Shown piece after piece: positions 43,201 through 55,200 of a stretch of DNA of 64,000 nucleotides. The translations under genes and the position numbers were made by a program. The stretch comes from Pseudoips prasinana. Its lineage: Eukaryota; Arthropoda; Insecta; Lepidoptera; Nolidae. The DNA is taken from the NCBI GenBank assembly GCA_951640165.1, contig OX621264.1:4531001-4595000 (forward strand), read 5' to 3'. Position 1 is the stretch's first letter. The number at the start of each line of letters is the position of its first letter. The notes under the pieces were generated by a model. The model saw only the letters and a program-made list of their open reading frames with translations, was not told the DNA's origin and did not search any database.

Positions 43201-46200
43201 ACTGGCCGCCGTGGCCGGATTGCGGCTAGGAGGACATTATTATTATTCTAGCAAATAAATAATTCAGATTTTGAATCTAAGTTCTGATGGTAGTGTGTTA
43301 GATATAGTCGTGTTCATCACACAAAGATATATCCAAGGGGGATACCGGCTAAGTCGCCGAACATCATAATAGTGATCGGCGTTCAAATAAATCTATACAT
43401 ATAATATAATCGTAGCAAACTCAAAACTGAACATTGAATATTTTTTTTAAAGGATCCTTGGGGCGTGATGTATAATCGATATCGAAGCTAAAAATATGGT
43501 TTTTAGAATTTTTGTATGTTTGTCTGTATGTATGTCCGGGCTAAACTCAAAAAGTACTGCATGGATTGACAGTCAGACTAAGAGGTCGGGTCAACATATA
43601 GGCTACATAATTATTATCACGCTATCACCTACGGGGAAGGATCTGTGGTAATTGATAAAAATTAACGCGGGTAAAACCGCGGGGCACGGCTAGTATAGGT
43701 TAAAATGACCTAATCTATCGTTAAATCTGCTTCAAAGTTGACAATCGATTCCGGACCATTAATGACGTCACATGTGCTCATGGAAGCCGATTTAACGATT
43801 GATTAAGTAATTTTTAACCTTTATTTATTTGAACGCCGATAGCTTTCGCGATGTTCGGCGATTTAGCCGGTAGCCCCCTGGATGGGTAACGAACCCCATC
43901 GTTGATATTATTGCACAATCCATAATCCGACCGTGTTGGAGGTGCGCAGGCGCCGCGCCCGGCGGCCGGGCTGCGCGCGCGCACCCGTTGGCTCACTCAA
44001 TTGATTTCTCTTCATGAACGCTGAACGAATTCACACAATCAGCTTATTGTGCTATTTGTTTAGTTTGAGTTACCATTTTTAGAGTTCCGTGCCGAAAGGG
44101 TAAAACGGGGCCCCATTACTAAGACTTGGCTGTCTGTCTGTCCGTCTGTCACCAGGCTGCATCTCATGAACCGTGATAGACAGTTGAAATTTTCACAGAC
44201 GATTTATTTCTGTTGGCGCTATAACAACAAATACTAAAAAACTAAATAAAATAAATATTTAAGGGGGGCTCCCATACAACAGACGTGAATATTTTGCTCG
44301 TTTTTATAGATAACTAGCTGTGCCCGCGACTTCGTCCGCGTGTTAATTAATTTTTTTCGTTTTTCTTGTAAAAAAAAAGATTTTTTTCTAAAATAAAAGT
44401 ATCCTAAGTTACTCCTTATTACATCAGCTAACTTCCAATATAAGTCCCGTCAAAATCGGTCCAGCCATTTCAGAGATTAGCCGGAACAAACAGACAGACA
44501 GACAAAAATTGTAAAAAATGTCATTTTGGTGTATGTACCGTATATATATTCATATTAATGTAGTAAAAACTGGTTATTTCAATATTACAAACAGACACTC
44601 CAATTTTATTTATTTGTATAGATGGTACAGAACCCTTCATGCGCGAGTCCGACCCGCACTTAGCCGGTTTTTTATTTTGTGTTTTTTATAATTTACTAGC
44701 TCTGCCCCGCGGTTTTACCCGCGTTAAATTTTATAAATTACCACAGCTCCTACCACGTAGGTGATAGAGTGATAATATGTAGCCTATATGTTGACCCGAC
44801 TTCTTAGTAATATTCATGCAAAATTTTAAGTAAATCCATGCAGTACTTTTTGAGTTTAGCCCGGACATACATACAGACAAACAGACAAAAATTCTAAAAA
44901 CTATATTTTCGGCTTCGACGTCGAAAGCAGATCACGCCCCAAGTATCCTTTAAAAAAATATTCAATGTACAGTTTTGACTTTCCTACGATTTTATTTTAT
45001 GTATAGATAAGTACATAGGCTATTGAATTAGGTATTAAGTGCTTGTAATGATAGTTTACGTGGGTTTAAATAAATAAATATTGTATAAATACTCACTAGT
45101 TCTCTGTTCGTGATGTTTCTTGGCCTTCCTAGGTTTGGACTGTGAACTGGTACTCGGGATGGCCACGTCAGCGTCGAACTCGCACTTCACCTTGTTTAAA
45201 TCCACATCCGGGATTGGTTCTGTAAATAAAATTATGGTTATAGGATACGTGGCGCCTGCCATAGTCATCCGAATGCTGTCCACTGTGGGGGGGGGGGGGG
45301 GGGGCTACCGGCTAAGTCGCCGAACATCGCGATGGTCGGCGTTCAAATAAATTAAAGTTAAAAATGACTTAATCGTTAAATCGGCTTCCATGAGCACATG
45401 TGACGTCATAAATGGTCCGGAATCGATTTTCAACGTCGAAGCCGATTTAACGATTGATTAAGTCATTTTTAACCTTTATTTACGCCCGAAATTAATAAAC
45501 GATCCGCAATCTGTCAGTCTGTCCTATCTTTAGATTGATAGCCAATAACAAAACATATCAATCCATCCACTTTTTGCCCAGAGATTGGGGTGCGATCTTT
45601 TCCCTCTGCAGCGTTCCGTTTTATGCAGAACTCGGTAACTCAGAACACAATTATACCATTTAATTTAAGAAGAATATTTAATTTATAAATATTTAAACAT
45701 ATTAACGATAAGTCATCAATACTGACTTATTTATAGCTAGGTTAAAATGTTTTACTAGACGACTAGGGTATATAATAATAAAATGAAACTTAATTGGTCA
45801 AACATTGTGTTTTGGTGGAACAGAACGTATCAAAATTTGACAAGCAAAACGAACACCGCGCCGTCGTTGCCGTTCGGAACAAAAGCAAACAAGCAGTTGG
45901 TTGTTTGTTTTTGTTGCAAAGCATTTTTAACTAATATACAAATAGTTACTTATTAATAAATATAATACCTATAATGGATTCTGATATGATAAGCAATAAT
46001 TTTATTATTGATTTCTGTGTTTGTTTTACAAATAATTTAAACAGTGACGTGAAGTGGTTGCCGCCTATTTTGTAAACAAAAAAATATTATTATTATTACT
46101 TATTTATATACAAAGCCATTTTGGAATATGATGAATATTTCACAAATTTTATCTTTAGAACCAATCGTCAATCCGCCAAATTTCTGGGATTGCAACTTAA

Positions 46201-49200
46201 GATAGCTTTGGCTATCTAAGCTTATGTCAAAATTATTGAATTGGTTATTGGCACGTGCAACCTGTCATTTTAGAACAGAGGCCTTCTTTTTCTATGATCC
46301 GTCCTCCCAAAGATCGCTCGTTCGAAAAGATTGCTTTTTCAATCTGTGGATGCTTTATTGGCACGGTTTAATAGACAAATGGATTGAAATTGCTATCGTA
46401 GATAGCATAAAATGGATTAGGATCATCTATTAATTTCGGGCGTTAGCCGGTAGCCTCCCTGGACACAGTCCTCCCCAAAAGATTTGTACAGTAATATTTT
46501 AATAATAATGTCTTAGGGCATTATTCATAGGCCATCTGATCCCAAACTAAGCAGAGCTTGTACTATGGAAACCTGATAACTGAGATACTACCTACATTAC
46601 TACTTTTCTTTTGTAAATACATACTTATATAGATAAATACACCCAGATTAAGGACAAACATACATGTTCTTGCACACAAATATCTGTCCTGGGGCTCTAC
46701 CGGCTAAGTCACCGAACATCAATTTCTTGAATGGCGTTCAAATAAATAAAGGCTAAAAATGAATTAACCAATCGTTAAATAGGCTTCAACGTTGAAAATC
46801 GATTCCGGACCATTTATGACGTCACAAGTGCTCATGGAAGCCGATTTAACGATTGATTAAGTCATTTTTAACCTTTATTTATTTGAACGCCATTCAAGAA
46901 ATCTATGTTCGGCAACTTAGCCGGTAGAGCCCCTGGGTGGGAATCGAACTCACGAGCTGTGGCGTGCAAAGCAAGCATTTACCAATCAAACAATAATCAA
47001 TCTGTCAAACAATAAAGATGTCCACCATTCGGAGGGATATGGTATAATTGCCACGCTCGGCAGACGGGTAGGCGATCGCAGTATGATGGTCATAGTTCAC
47101 AGAAAGACGCTGCTGCCCGTTCTCTGGTAGGTATTCCCTCGGACGATTTCTACGCCCCCCACGGGATGAGATGGGGTGATGATATTCTATGCCGTCACCA
47201 CACAGCCGCAAAACTACTATTAGTGTGACCATAGAGTTATTGGAACGAAGTTCCTTATCGCGCGTTGTTAAAAGACGGACGGAAAAAAATCTTACGAAAA
47301 GTTGTCACGACACTTTTTGCAGCTGTGCGGCGTGCGCATGTTTCTCTGTCTGTCTCTCTCTTTCTCTTTTATAGAAAGCAAGCCAGATATTGTCATTTCT
47401 ATACTGATAAATGTTTTTATAGCATAAATGATTTTTTTCAATATAAAATATAATAAATAATATATTATAACTGTATCCGACATTTTTTTAATTGTAATTT
47501 ATTGTATTAATTGTGTATATAGTGACATATTAAATTACATTTAAGATTTTTTGTTTTTAAGATTTTGCATGTCATATCTTGTGACCAAACATGTGGAACA
47601 TCATATGTTACATCAACATCTATTACTATGTACCATGTTTTATGAGCAAAATAAAATTATTCTATTCTATTCTATTTCGCATTGAACAGTGTGTTGTCGC
47701 GACGATTATTTTTGTTGAGTGTATACAGGTTTTTTGTACATAATAAATAATAAGAAATAACTTCGTTCCATCCGGGTGTCCCTTGACACCTCTCAAGTTT
47801 TTTAGTTGTTCCGAGTCTGGATGTACTTTGGTTTCGTCTAAAAATAAACGACAAAAAAAAAACTTGTGTGTACTTATGTACACGCGTTAGAAGTTATACT
47901 TCTTTGGCGTATGGAAAAAAAAATAACTAAAATGCAGTAGTGATTAACGATAAATATTAAAATTAATCAAAAAGATTTTATTTAAATAAAAATACTAGAA
48001 TATACAACTTGAACATAGTTATCAATTTTCATACCACCTAGAACTAACTTCATGCTGTTAAATTTAGGTGTCGGTGTGCGCGCGCATCGTAAAAATTCAC
48101 TCTCATCATTTTTCTCCATCGCGCCAAAAGAAGTATAACTTCGAAAAGAAAGTAAATACCTTTAACCTCCTCAACTTCCATCATTAACTCCACAGCATAA
48201 CATCGGTCAGACACCTGGACTTCTGTGACGTGGATATCGCACTTCTTGTCTGTCTGCATGTCTATGAGCCCATCTGCTCCTGAACCAGATGACGCTTCCA
48301 AAGGGTCGTCTACAAACGTTGGCTCTGTAACAATTCACACCTAACTATAGTAATCTCAAAAATGGAAAATCATAAATTTGATCGTCCGGCGGGTCTCGAA
48401 CCTGCAACATCTATCAATCCGGGGTAGGCGCTCTGCGTTAAGCTGCGAACGATACACGCTGGCAGATAAAATTTAGGTTTCCCTTGCTAACACCCTTCCG
48501 GAGGATGTAGGTATTATCTATCGGTTTGTTTTCTAGAAACATGGCCGACTGATATGTTCACAGTTGCATGTGAAAGATCATACCATATTGATAATACCTT
48601 CCAAATTAATTTGAATTTTATAGCATTATTCGCAATGCAAAGCGTTTATCTAATCTCAAAATGTTAGCAAGGGAATCCTAAATTTGATCTGCCAGCGTGT
48701 ATCGTTCGTAGCTTAACGCAGAGCGCCTACCGCGGATTGGTAGATGGTGCAGGTTTGAGACCTGCCGGACGATCAAATTTATGATTTCCCATTTTTGAGC
48801 TTAGATAAACGCTTTGCATTGCGAATAATGCTATAAAATTCAAATTTAATAACTATAGTAATCTAGAGGACCTGATTCTTAGAATTCCATGGATTTACCG
48901 TTCGGAAACCATCATTTTCTAACTCCTACTTTTCCTCTCTGATCGCAGGGAACGTGGGGATCTAATTGAGACGTTCAAGATCTTAAATGGGCATTATGAC
49001 ATAGAATGCTTCGATAAACTATTCCTACGCAGTGATAATTCCCATTTACGAGCGCACCATCTTAAACTGTGTACCACTTTATCTCACAACAACCCTCACA
49101 AACACTTTTTAAACAACAGAACACTTTTTAGACGGGATGCACATCGGCACACAGTGGCGCGTACGGCTCGAGTTGTACCTGAACGCGCGCCAACGTGCCG

Positions 49201-52200
49201 TCGGTGCTATCCTGCCTCACCTAGAGGCCTGGGTGGGAAGGAAGGGCGGTTGCGTCACCTACAGACTGACTCAGATACTCACCGGACACGGAGTGTTTCG
49301 GTGAGTATCTGTGCCAGATCGGCCGAAAAGTGACGACACATTGTCACCAGTTGCGAAAGCGACCTGGACTCTGCCCAGCATACGCTGGAGGAGTGCCCGG
49401 CCTGGGAGGCCGAGAGACGAGTCCTGGTCGCTGAGATCGGACGGGAGTTTTCGCCGCCAGCAGTCGTGTATGCGATGCTGGCTGGCGACTCCACCCAATG
49501 GGACGCCGTGGTCTCCTTCTGTGAGGCAGTCTTGCTGCAGAAGGAGGCCGCCGAGCGGATCGGAAACGAGCCGATCTCGCTCGTAGACGGAGGAGGCGTC
49601 GGGGTGGCGGCGGCAGCCGTTAGCCCAACTCCCCTCGGGGCTGCGGCGGTAGTGTGAGAAGTGTCCTCTACTGCCGCCACGTGCAAGCAGCTCCGGGAAG
49701 ACAGCGATCTGTTTGTGGCAGTCGCTGTGCCGGACTGGCAGGAGTCTGCAATAGGTGAGGGCAATCTCGAGCCCTCCCAGGGTACGTATCCCGACCATCT
49801 GGGACATGGCGTAAATGGGGGCACCGGAGCAACATATCCGCGTTCCCGGGGCTCCTCCCGTTAGGCGCCAAGAGAAGTCCTCGGCAGGTTAGGTTTAGTC
49901 GGTGCGAGTCCGACATACCCACCCGCAGACACTTTTTGCGGGTGGCATGCGAAGGCATTCCCCCTGCCTTATCAAAAAAAAAAAGTCAAAGCGTGGAATA
50001 AACTCCCAGAAAATGTAATGTCAGCGCAAAATGTCAATCAATTCAAAAATAGACTATCTCAGCTGCAATAGAAACTAGCGGAGAAGAGCTGGATACAGGC
50101 ACTTACCGGTTGCTACTTACTATTATCTTATCTATAAAAAAAGAGAAATAAATTCATGTTTGTTGTATGGGAGCCCCCTTAAATATTTATTTTACTATGT
50201 TTTTTAGTATTTGTTTTTATAGCGGCAACTGAAATACATCATCTGTGAAAATTTCAACTATCTAACTATCACGGTTCATGAGATACAGACAGACAGCGAA
50301 GTCTTAGGCTGAGATCTATAGAGCGTACTTAGACTTTGCTCAGACTTTACTTAGACAGAAGTTAATGCATGTAACGAAATTACAATTGATGTTTTGACTT
50401 TGTCTGTCTTAGCTTATGCTAAGGATAATCTTAACTTCAAAAAGTCTATAAATACCAAATCAAAGTATAAGCTTAGCATACATTTAGCAAAGTTTTACGT
50501 AAGTAAAGTTTGAGCAAAGTCTAAGTACGCTCTATAGATCTCAGCCTTAGTAATAGGGTCCCATTTTACTCTTTAGGTACGGATCCCTAAAAATTAGAAA
50601 TATGTACCTGTTTTTATGGGCTGATCCAAATTAAAATCTATTTCAAAGGGATGGGATTCATTTTCCTGTGGCTCTGAAGGCTTCTCCGCATTTTCCAAGG
50701 TCTTGAGATCAGGAGCCTCCTTCTTCACATCAGCTTCGTCGCTCATATTGTGATGCTGCACTGATGTTACCATCAGGGAAGTGAAGTTGGAGAGCTGTGC
50801 CTCTATCAGGCGACGATCGTGCTGTAAATATATTTATTATTGAGAATACTCCTTGTTCAAACGAAGTTTAAAAAGAGTATTAATATCACGGTAGGCAGCG
50901 GTTTGCTGTGCCCCCTGGCACTGCGAATGTCTATTAGCAGCGGTTACCACTTACCATCAGGTGGGCCGCTAGCTCGTCTGCTTCCTAAAGCAATAAATAA
51001 ATAAATATATATATATATAGAGAAAACTAGCCGTGCCCGCGACTTCGTAGGCAACTTTTTATGATTACTCCGTAAATGGCGCTCATACTCTCACATGTAA
51101 GCGATCGGCGAGGTTAAGTAACTAGGCTCGCGGCCAGTCCATAGATGGGTGACCGCCAAAGTGGTTTTAATTTATGAGCGTCTCCGTACTTCGGAGGGCA
51201 CGTTAAGCTGTCGGTCCCGGTTGCAGTCATTAGACAATAGTCGTTAAGCCATGTCAGAGGCCTACTTGGCGGCTTGAACAACGCTGACATTAAGGTAACG
51301 ACTGCCCATACGATAAGTAAGGATATATATGGCCTTTGCGTCTGTTACAGACGATTTACGGCGCATTGTCTGAGCGACATTTCTTATGGTGGCTAAAGAA
51401 ACCGATGCGAGAGCGACATAGCCGCGAACTTCCCTTGTCAGGCCTGCGGCAGCAGGCCTGACAAGAGAAGTTAACATAAAAAAAAAAAATACCGGTGAAC
51501 TTGAGAACCTCCTCCTTTTGAAGTCAGTTAAAAATAATCACCAGCATTATTAGTTTACTAGCTGTTACCCGCGACTGTGTCTGCGACAATTTAAAATGAT
51601 TACATTACTAAAATGGCTATAAAAAAATTGGGGTTGGTGACAAAAGGGTAAAAATTTAGGATTGTATGTATTTTTAATGCCACATTATAGAAAAATAACA
51701 CAAAAAAAAATTATAAAAATTAAAAAAAAAAGTTCAGGGTGAACAACCCTTAGGGGTATGAAAAATAGATAGTAGCCAATTCTCAGACCTACTGAATATG
51801 CATATAAAATTTGGTAAAAATCAGTAAAGCCGTTTCAGAGGAGTAAGGTAACTAACATTGTGACACGAAAATTTTATATATTAGACCAGCGGCCCGGTAC
51901 GTGCTTCGCTACGTATAAGGCATAGTAATAAAAAAAATGATTATTAAGTTCATTTATTTAAACAAAAAAATATTTTAAATTGCTAAAAGATGTTGATTTT
52001 ACACTTTTTCAAGACTTTTTTTTAAATTTTCTACGTTTAAACCTTCCCTGGACTTCCACGAATAATTCAAGACCAAAATTAGCCAAATCGGTAAAGGCGT
52101 TGTTGAGATATAACATTACAACGAAAAGTGGGATTGATGTTTATATATGTAGATAAGGGCGAGATTATATGTTGAGTTTTGGCAGCTTATTAAGCTGTAT

Positions 52201-55200
52201 CTCTCACCTGAATGCCATTGGCCATCTGCGTGAGGATCTCTTCCGACTGGATGCACTTCCTCATTAATTGGTGGCTGTGTTTGAGCCGAACGTAGCAAAT
52301 ATAGCATGTTAGCAACGGCCTGGACTCCAATACAAACTGAAATTAAAAATATTAACATATTATCACACTAATATTATAAAGGCGAAAGTGTGTGAGTGTG
52401 TATGTTTGTTACTCTTTCACGCAAAAACTACGGAAAGGATTTTGATGTAAACTTTGTAGTAATATAACTTATATATCCGAATAACTGCACCTTTCATGCT
52501 GCTAGTCGTGGGTTTCATTATCACCCAGGACAGATATTTGTGTGCATGAACATATATGTTTGTCCTGAGTCTGGGTGTAATTATCTATATATGTATGTAT
52601 CTACAATAGCAAAGTTGTATATGTAATATATCAGGTATCTGGTTTCCATAGTACAAGGTCTGCTTAGTTTGGGATCCGATGGCCGTGTGTAAATAATGTC
52701 CAAGGATATTGTTTTTATTATATTATTAGCTGATGTTAGTGTGGGTTATATGTTTAATTCAGTTAGTATATTTTATTTATTTCAATAGTAACATTGTTTC
52801 ATCTGTTTTATGTCCCAATTAAGAAGAAAAAAAATCAAAGAAGTGAAACATAAAAAGCTGTAAAGTTTAGTAAGTTTGAATCAAATAATTCTTTAAAATC
52901 ATTGGTTTTTAGTTTTTAAGTTATTTAATATTAGTTATTAATAAATCAACATCTTCCCTCCCGCAAGTTGTATTAAAACACTTGCTTGACCAGTTTATAT
53001 GTATTTATTTTGCCTGAATGACAAATCAATTAAGAGATTATGATATCTTAACATAGCAGATGGCACACATAGTCCAACTTTGTTTATTACATACTGTCAC
53101 ATAGTCCAACTTTGTTTATTACATACTGTCACATAGTCCAACTTTGTTTATTACATACTGTCACATAGTCCAACTTTGTTTATTACATACTGTCACATAG
53201 TCCAACTTTGTTTATTACATACTGTCACATAGTCCAACTTTGTTTATTACATACTGTCACATAGTCCAACTTTGTTTATTACATACTGTCACATAGTCCA
53301 ACTTTGTTTATTACATACTGTCACATAGTCCAACTTTGTTTATTACATACAGTCACATAGTCCAACTTTGTTTATTACATACTGTCACATAGTCCAACTT
53401 TGTTTATTACATACAGTCACATAGTCCAACTTTGTTTATTACATACAGTCACATAGTCCAACTTTGTTTATTACATACTGTCACATAGTCCAACTTTGTT
53501 TATTAAATACTGTCACATAGTCCAACTTTGTTTATTACATACTGTCACATAGTCCAACTTTGTTTATTACATACTGTCACATAGTCCAACTTTGTTTATT
53601 ACATACAGTCACATAGTCCAACTTTGTTTATTACATACAGTCACATAGTCCAACTTTGTTTATTACATACTGTCACATAGTCCAACTTTGTTTATTACAT
53701 ACAGTCACATAGTCCAACTTTGTTTATTACATACTGTCACATAGTCCAACTTTGTTTATTACATACTGTCACATAGTCCAACTTTGTTTATTACATACAG
53801 TCACATAGTCCAACTTTGTTTATTACATACTGTCACATAGTCCAACTTTGTTTATTACATACAGTCACATAGTCCAACTTTGTTTATTACATACTGTCAC
53901 ATAGTCCAACTTTGTTTATTACATACTGTCACATAGTCCAACTTTGTTTATTACATGCAGTCACATAGTCCAACTTTGTTTATTAGATACTGTCACATAG
54001 TCCAACTTTGTTTATTACATACTGTCACATAGTCCAACTTTGTTTATTACATACAGTCACATAGTCCAACTTTGTTTATTACATACTGTCACATAGTCCA
54101 ACTTTGTTTATTACATACTGTCACATAGTCCAACTTTGTTTATTACATACTGTCACATAGTCCAACTTTGTTTATTACATACAGTCACATAGTCCAACTT
54201 TGTTTATTACATACTGTCACATAGTCCAACTTTGTATTATTGCATACTATCACATAGTCCAACTTTGTTTATTATATACAGTCACATAGTCCAACTTTGT
54301 TTATTACATACAGTCATATAGTCCAACTTTGTTTATTACATACAGTCACATAGTCCAACTTTGTTTATTACATACTGTCACATAGTCCAACTTTGTTTAT
54401 TACATACTGTCACATAGTCCAACTTTGTTTATTACATACAGTCATATAGTCCAACTTTGTTTATTACATACAGTCATATAGTCCAACTTTGTTTATTACA
54501 TACAGTCACATAACCCAACTTTATCGGCTCAATTGACCCATCCATGAGATAAAACCAAAATACTAAGTCAGCTATTTTCTTTCATTCATACAATAGCAAA
54601 GCTTTACTAATTTTTACACACCTTATATAAGACAAGATAAACTGGGTGTTATACATAATACACACACACAGTTAACTGCTGAAATTATTAACTAATGAAT
54701 CATAAAATAAAATTAAGATAGGATAAAATAAGATAAATACTCTTTATTGCACACCAATTACAGATAAAAAATATAGGAAACATTGAAAGCAAATTGTACA
54801 ATAGGCGGTCTTATCGCAGTCAGCAATCTCTTCCTTATATTTTAACTTACATACTAAAAATATACAGACATCCATACATAGACTCACACCTGTTTCCCAA
54901 AGGGGTAGGCAGAGACAACAGATTTCCTTTTCTCACAATCTTTGCACACCTATTTTGCCTATTTTACTATGTAGGTATATATTAAAAATATATACATTTT
55001 AAATTAACATTATATAAATATATACATAAATAATAATTCGTAACAATGAGCTTAGGCAAATGATCATAGGGCTGGCCTATACTTACGACTTTAACATGGC
55101 AATGCTAACATATATGAAGGGGCAGCCTTCTGTGTATATTTCCGGCTAAAAGCTATGTTTTATGACGCCTAAGTTCATTGTTAGGGACTATTATTTATTG

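Noticed and set aside
46224..46433. 69-residue plus-strand frame as a host gene
   Set aside because: It lies wholly inside the 960-bp TIR element and has no recognisable domain or splice signals.
49271..49958. Long minus-strand open frames (178 and 181 residues)
   Set aside because: They are GC-rich shadows of the plus-strand R1-clade ORF2 end and its 3' UTR.
51103..51170. 5S rRNA gene
   Set aside because: Only the internal promoter half matches; the 5' third is absent and an unrelated body follows.
53066..54523. Regular short repeats resembling a CRISPR array
   Set aside because: The units are directly adjacent with no variable spacers, and the DNA is eukaryotic; it is a minisatellite.
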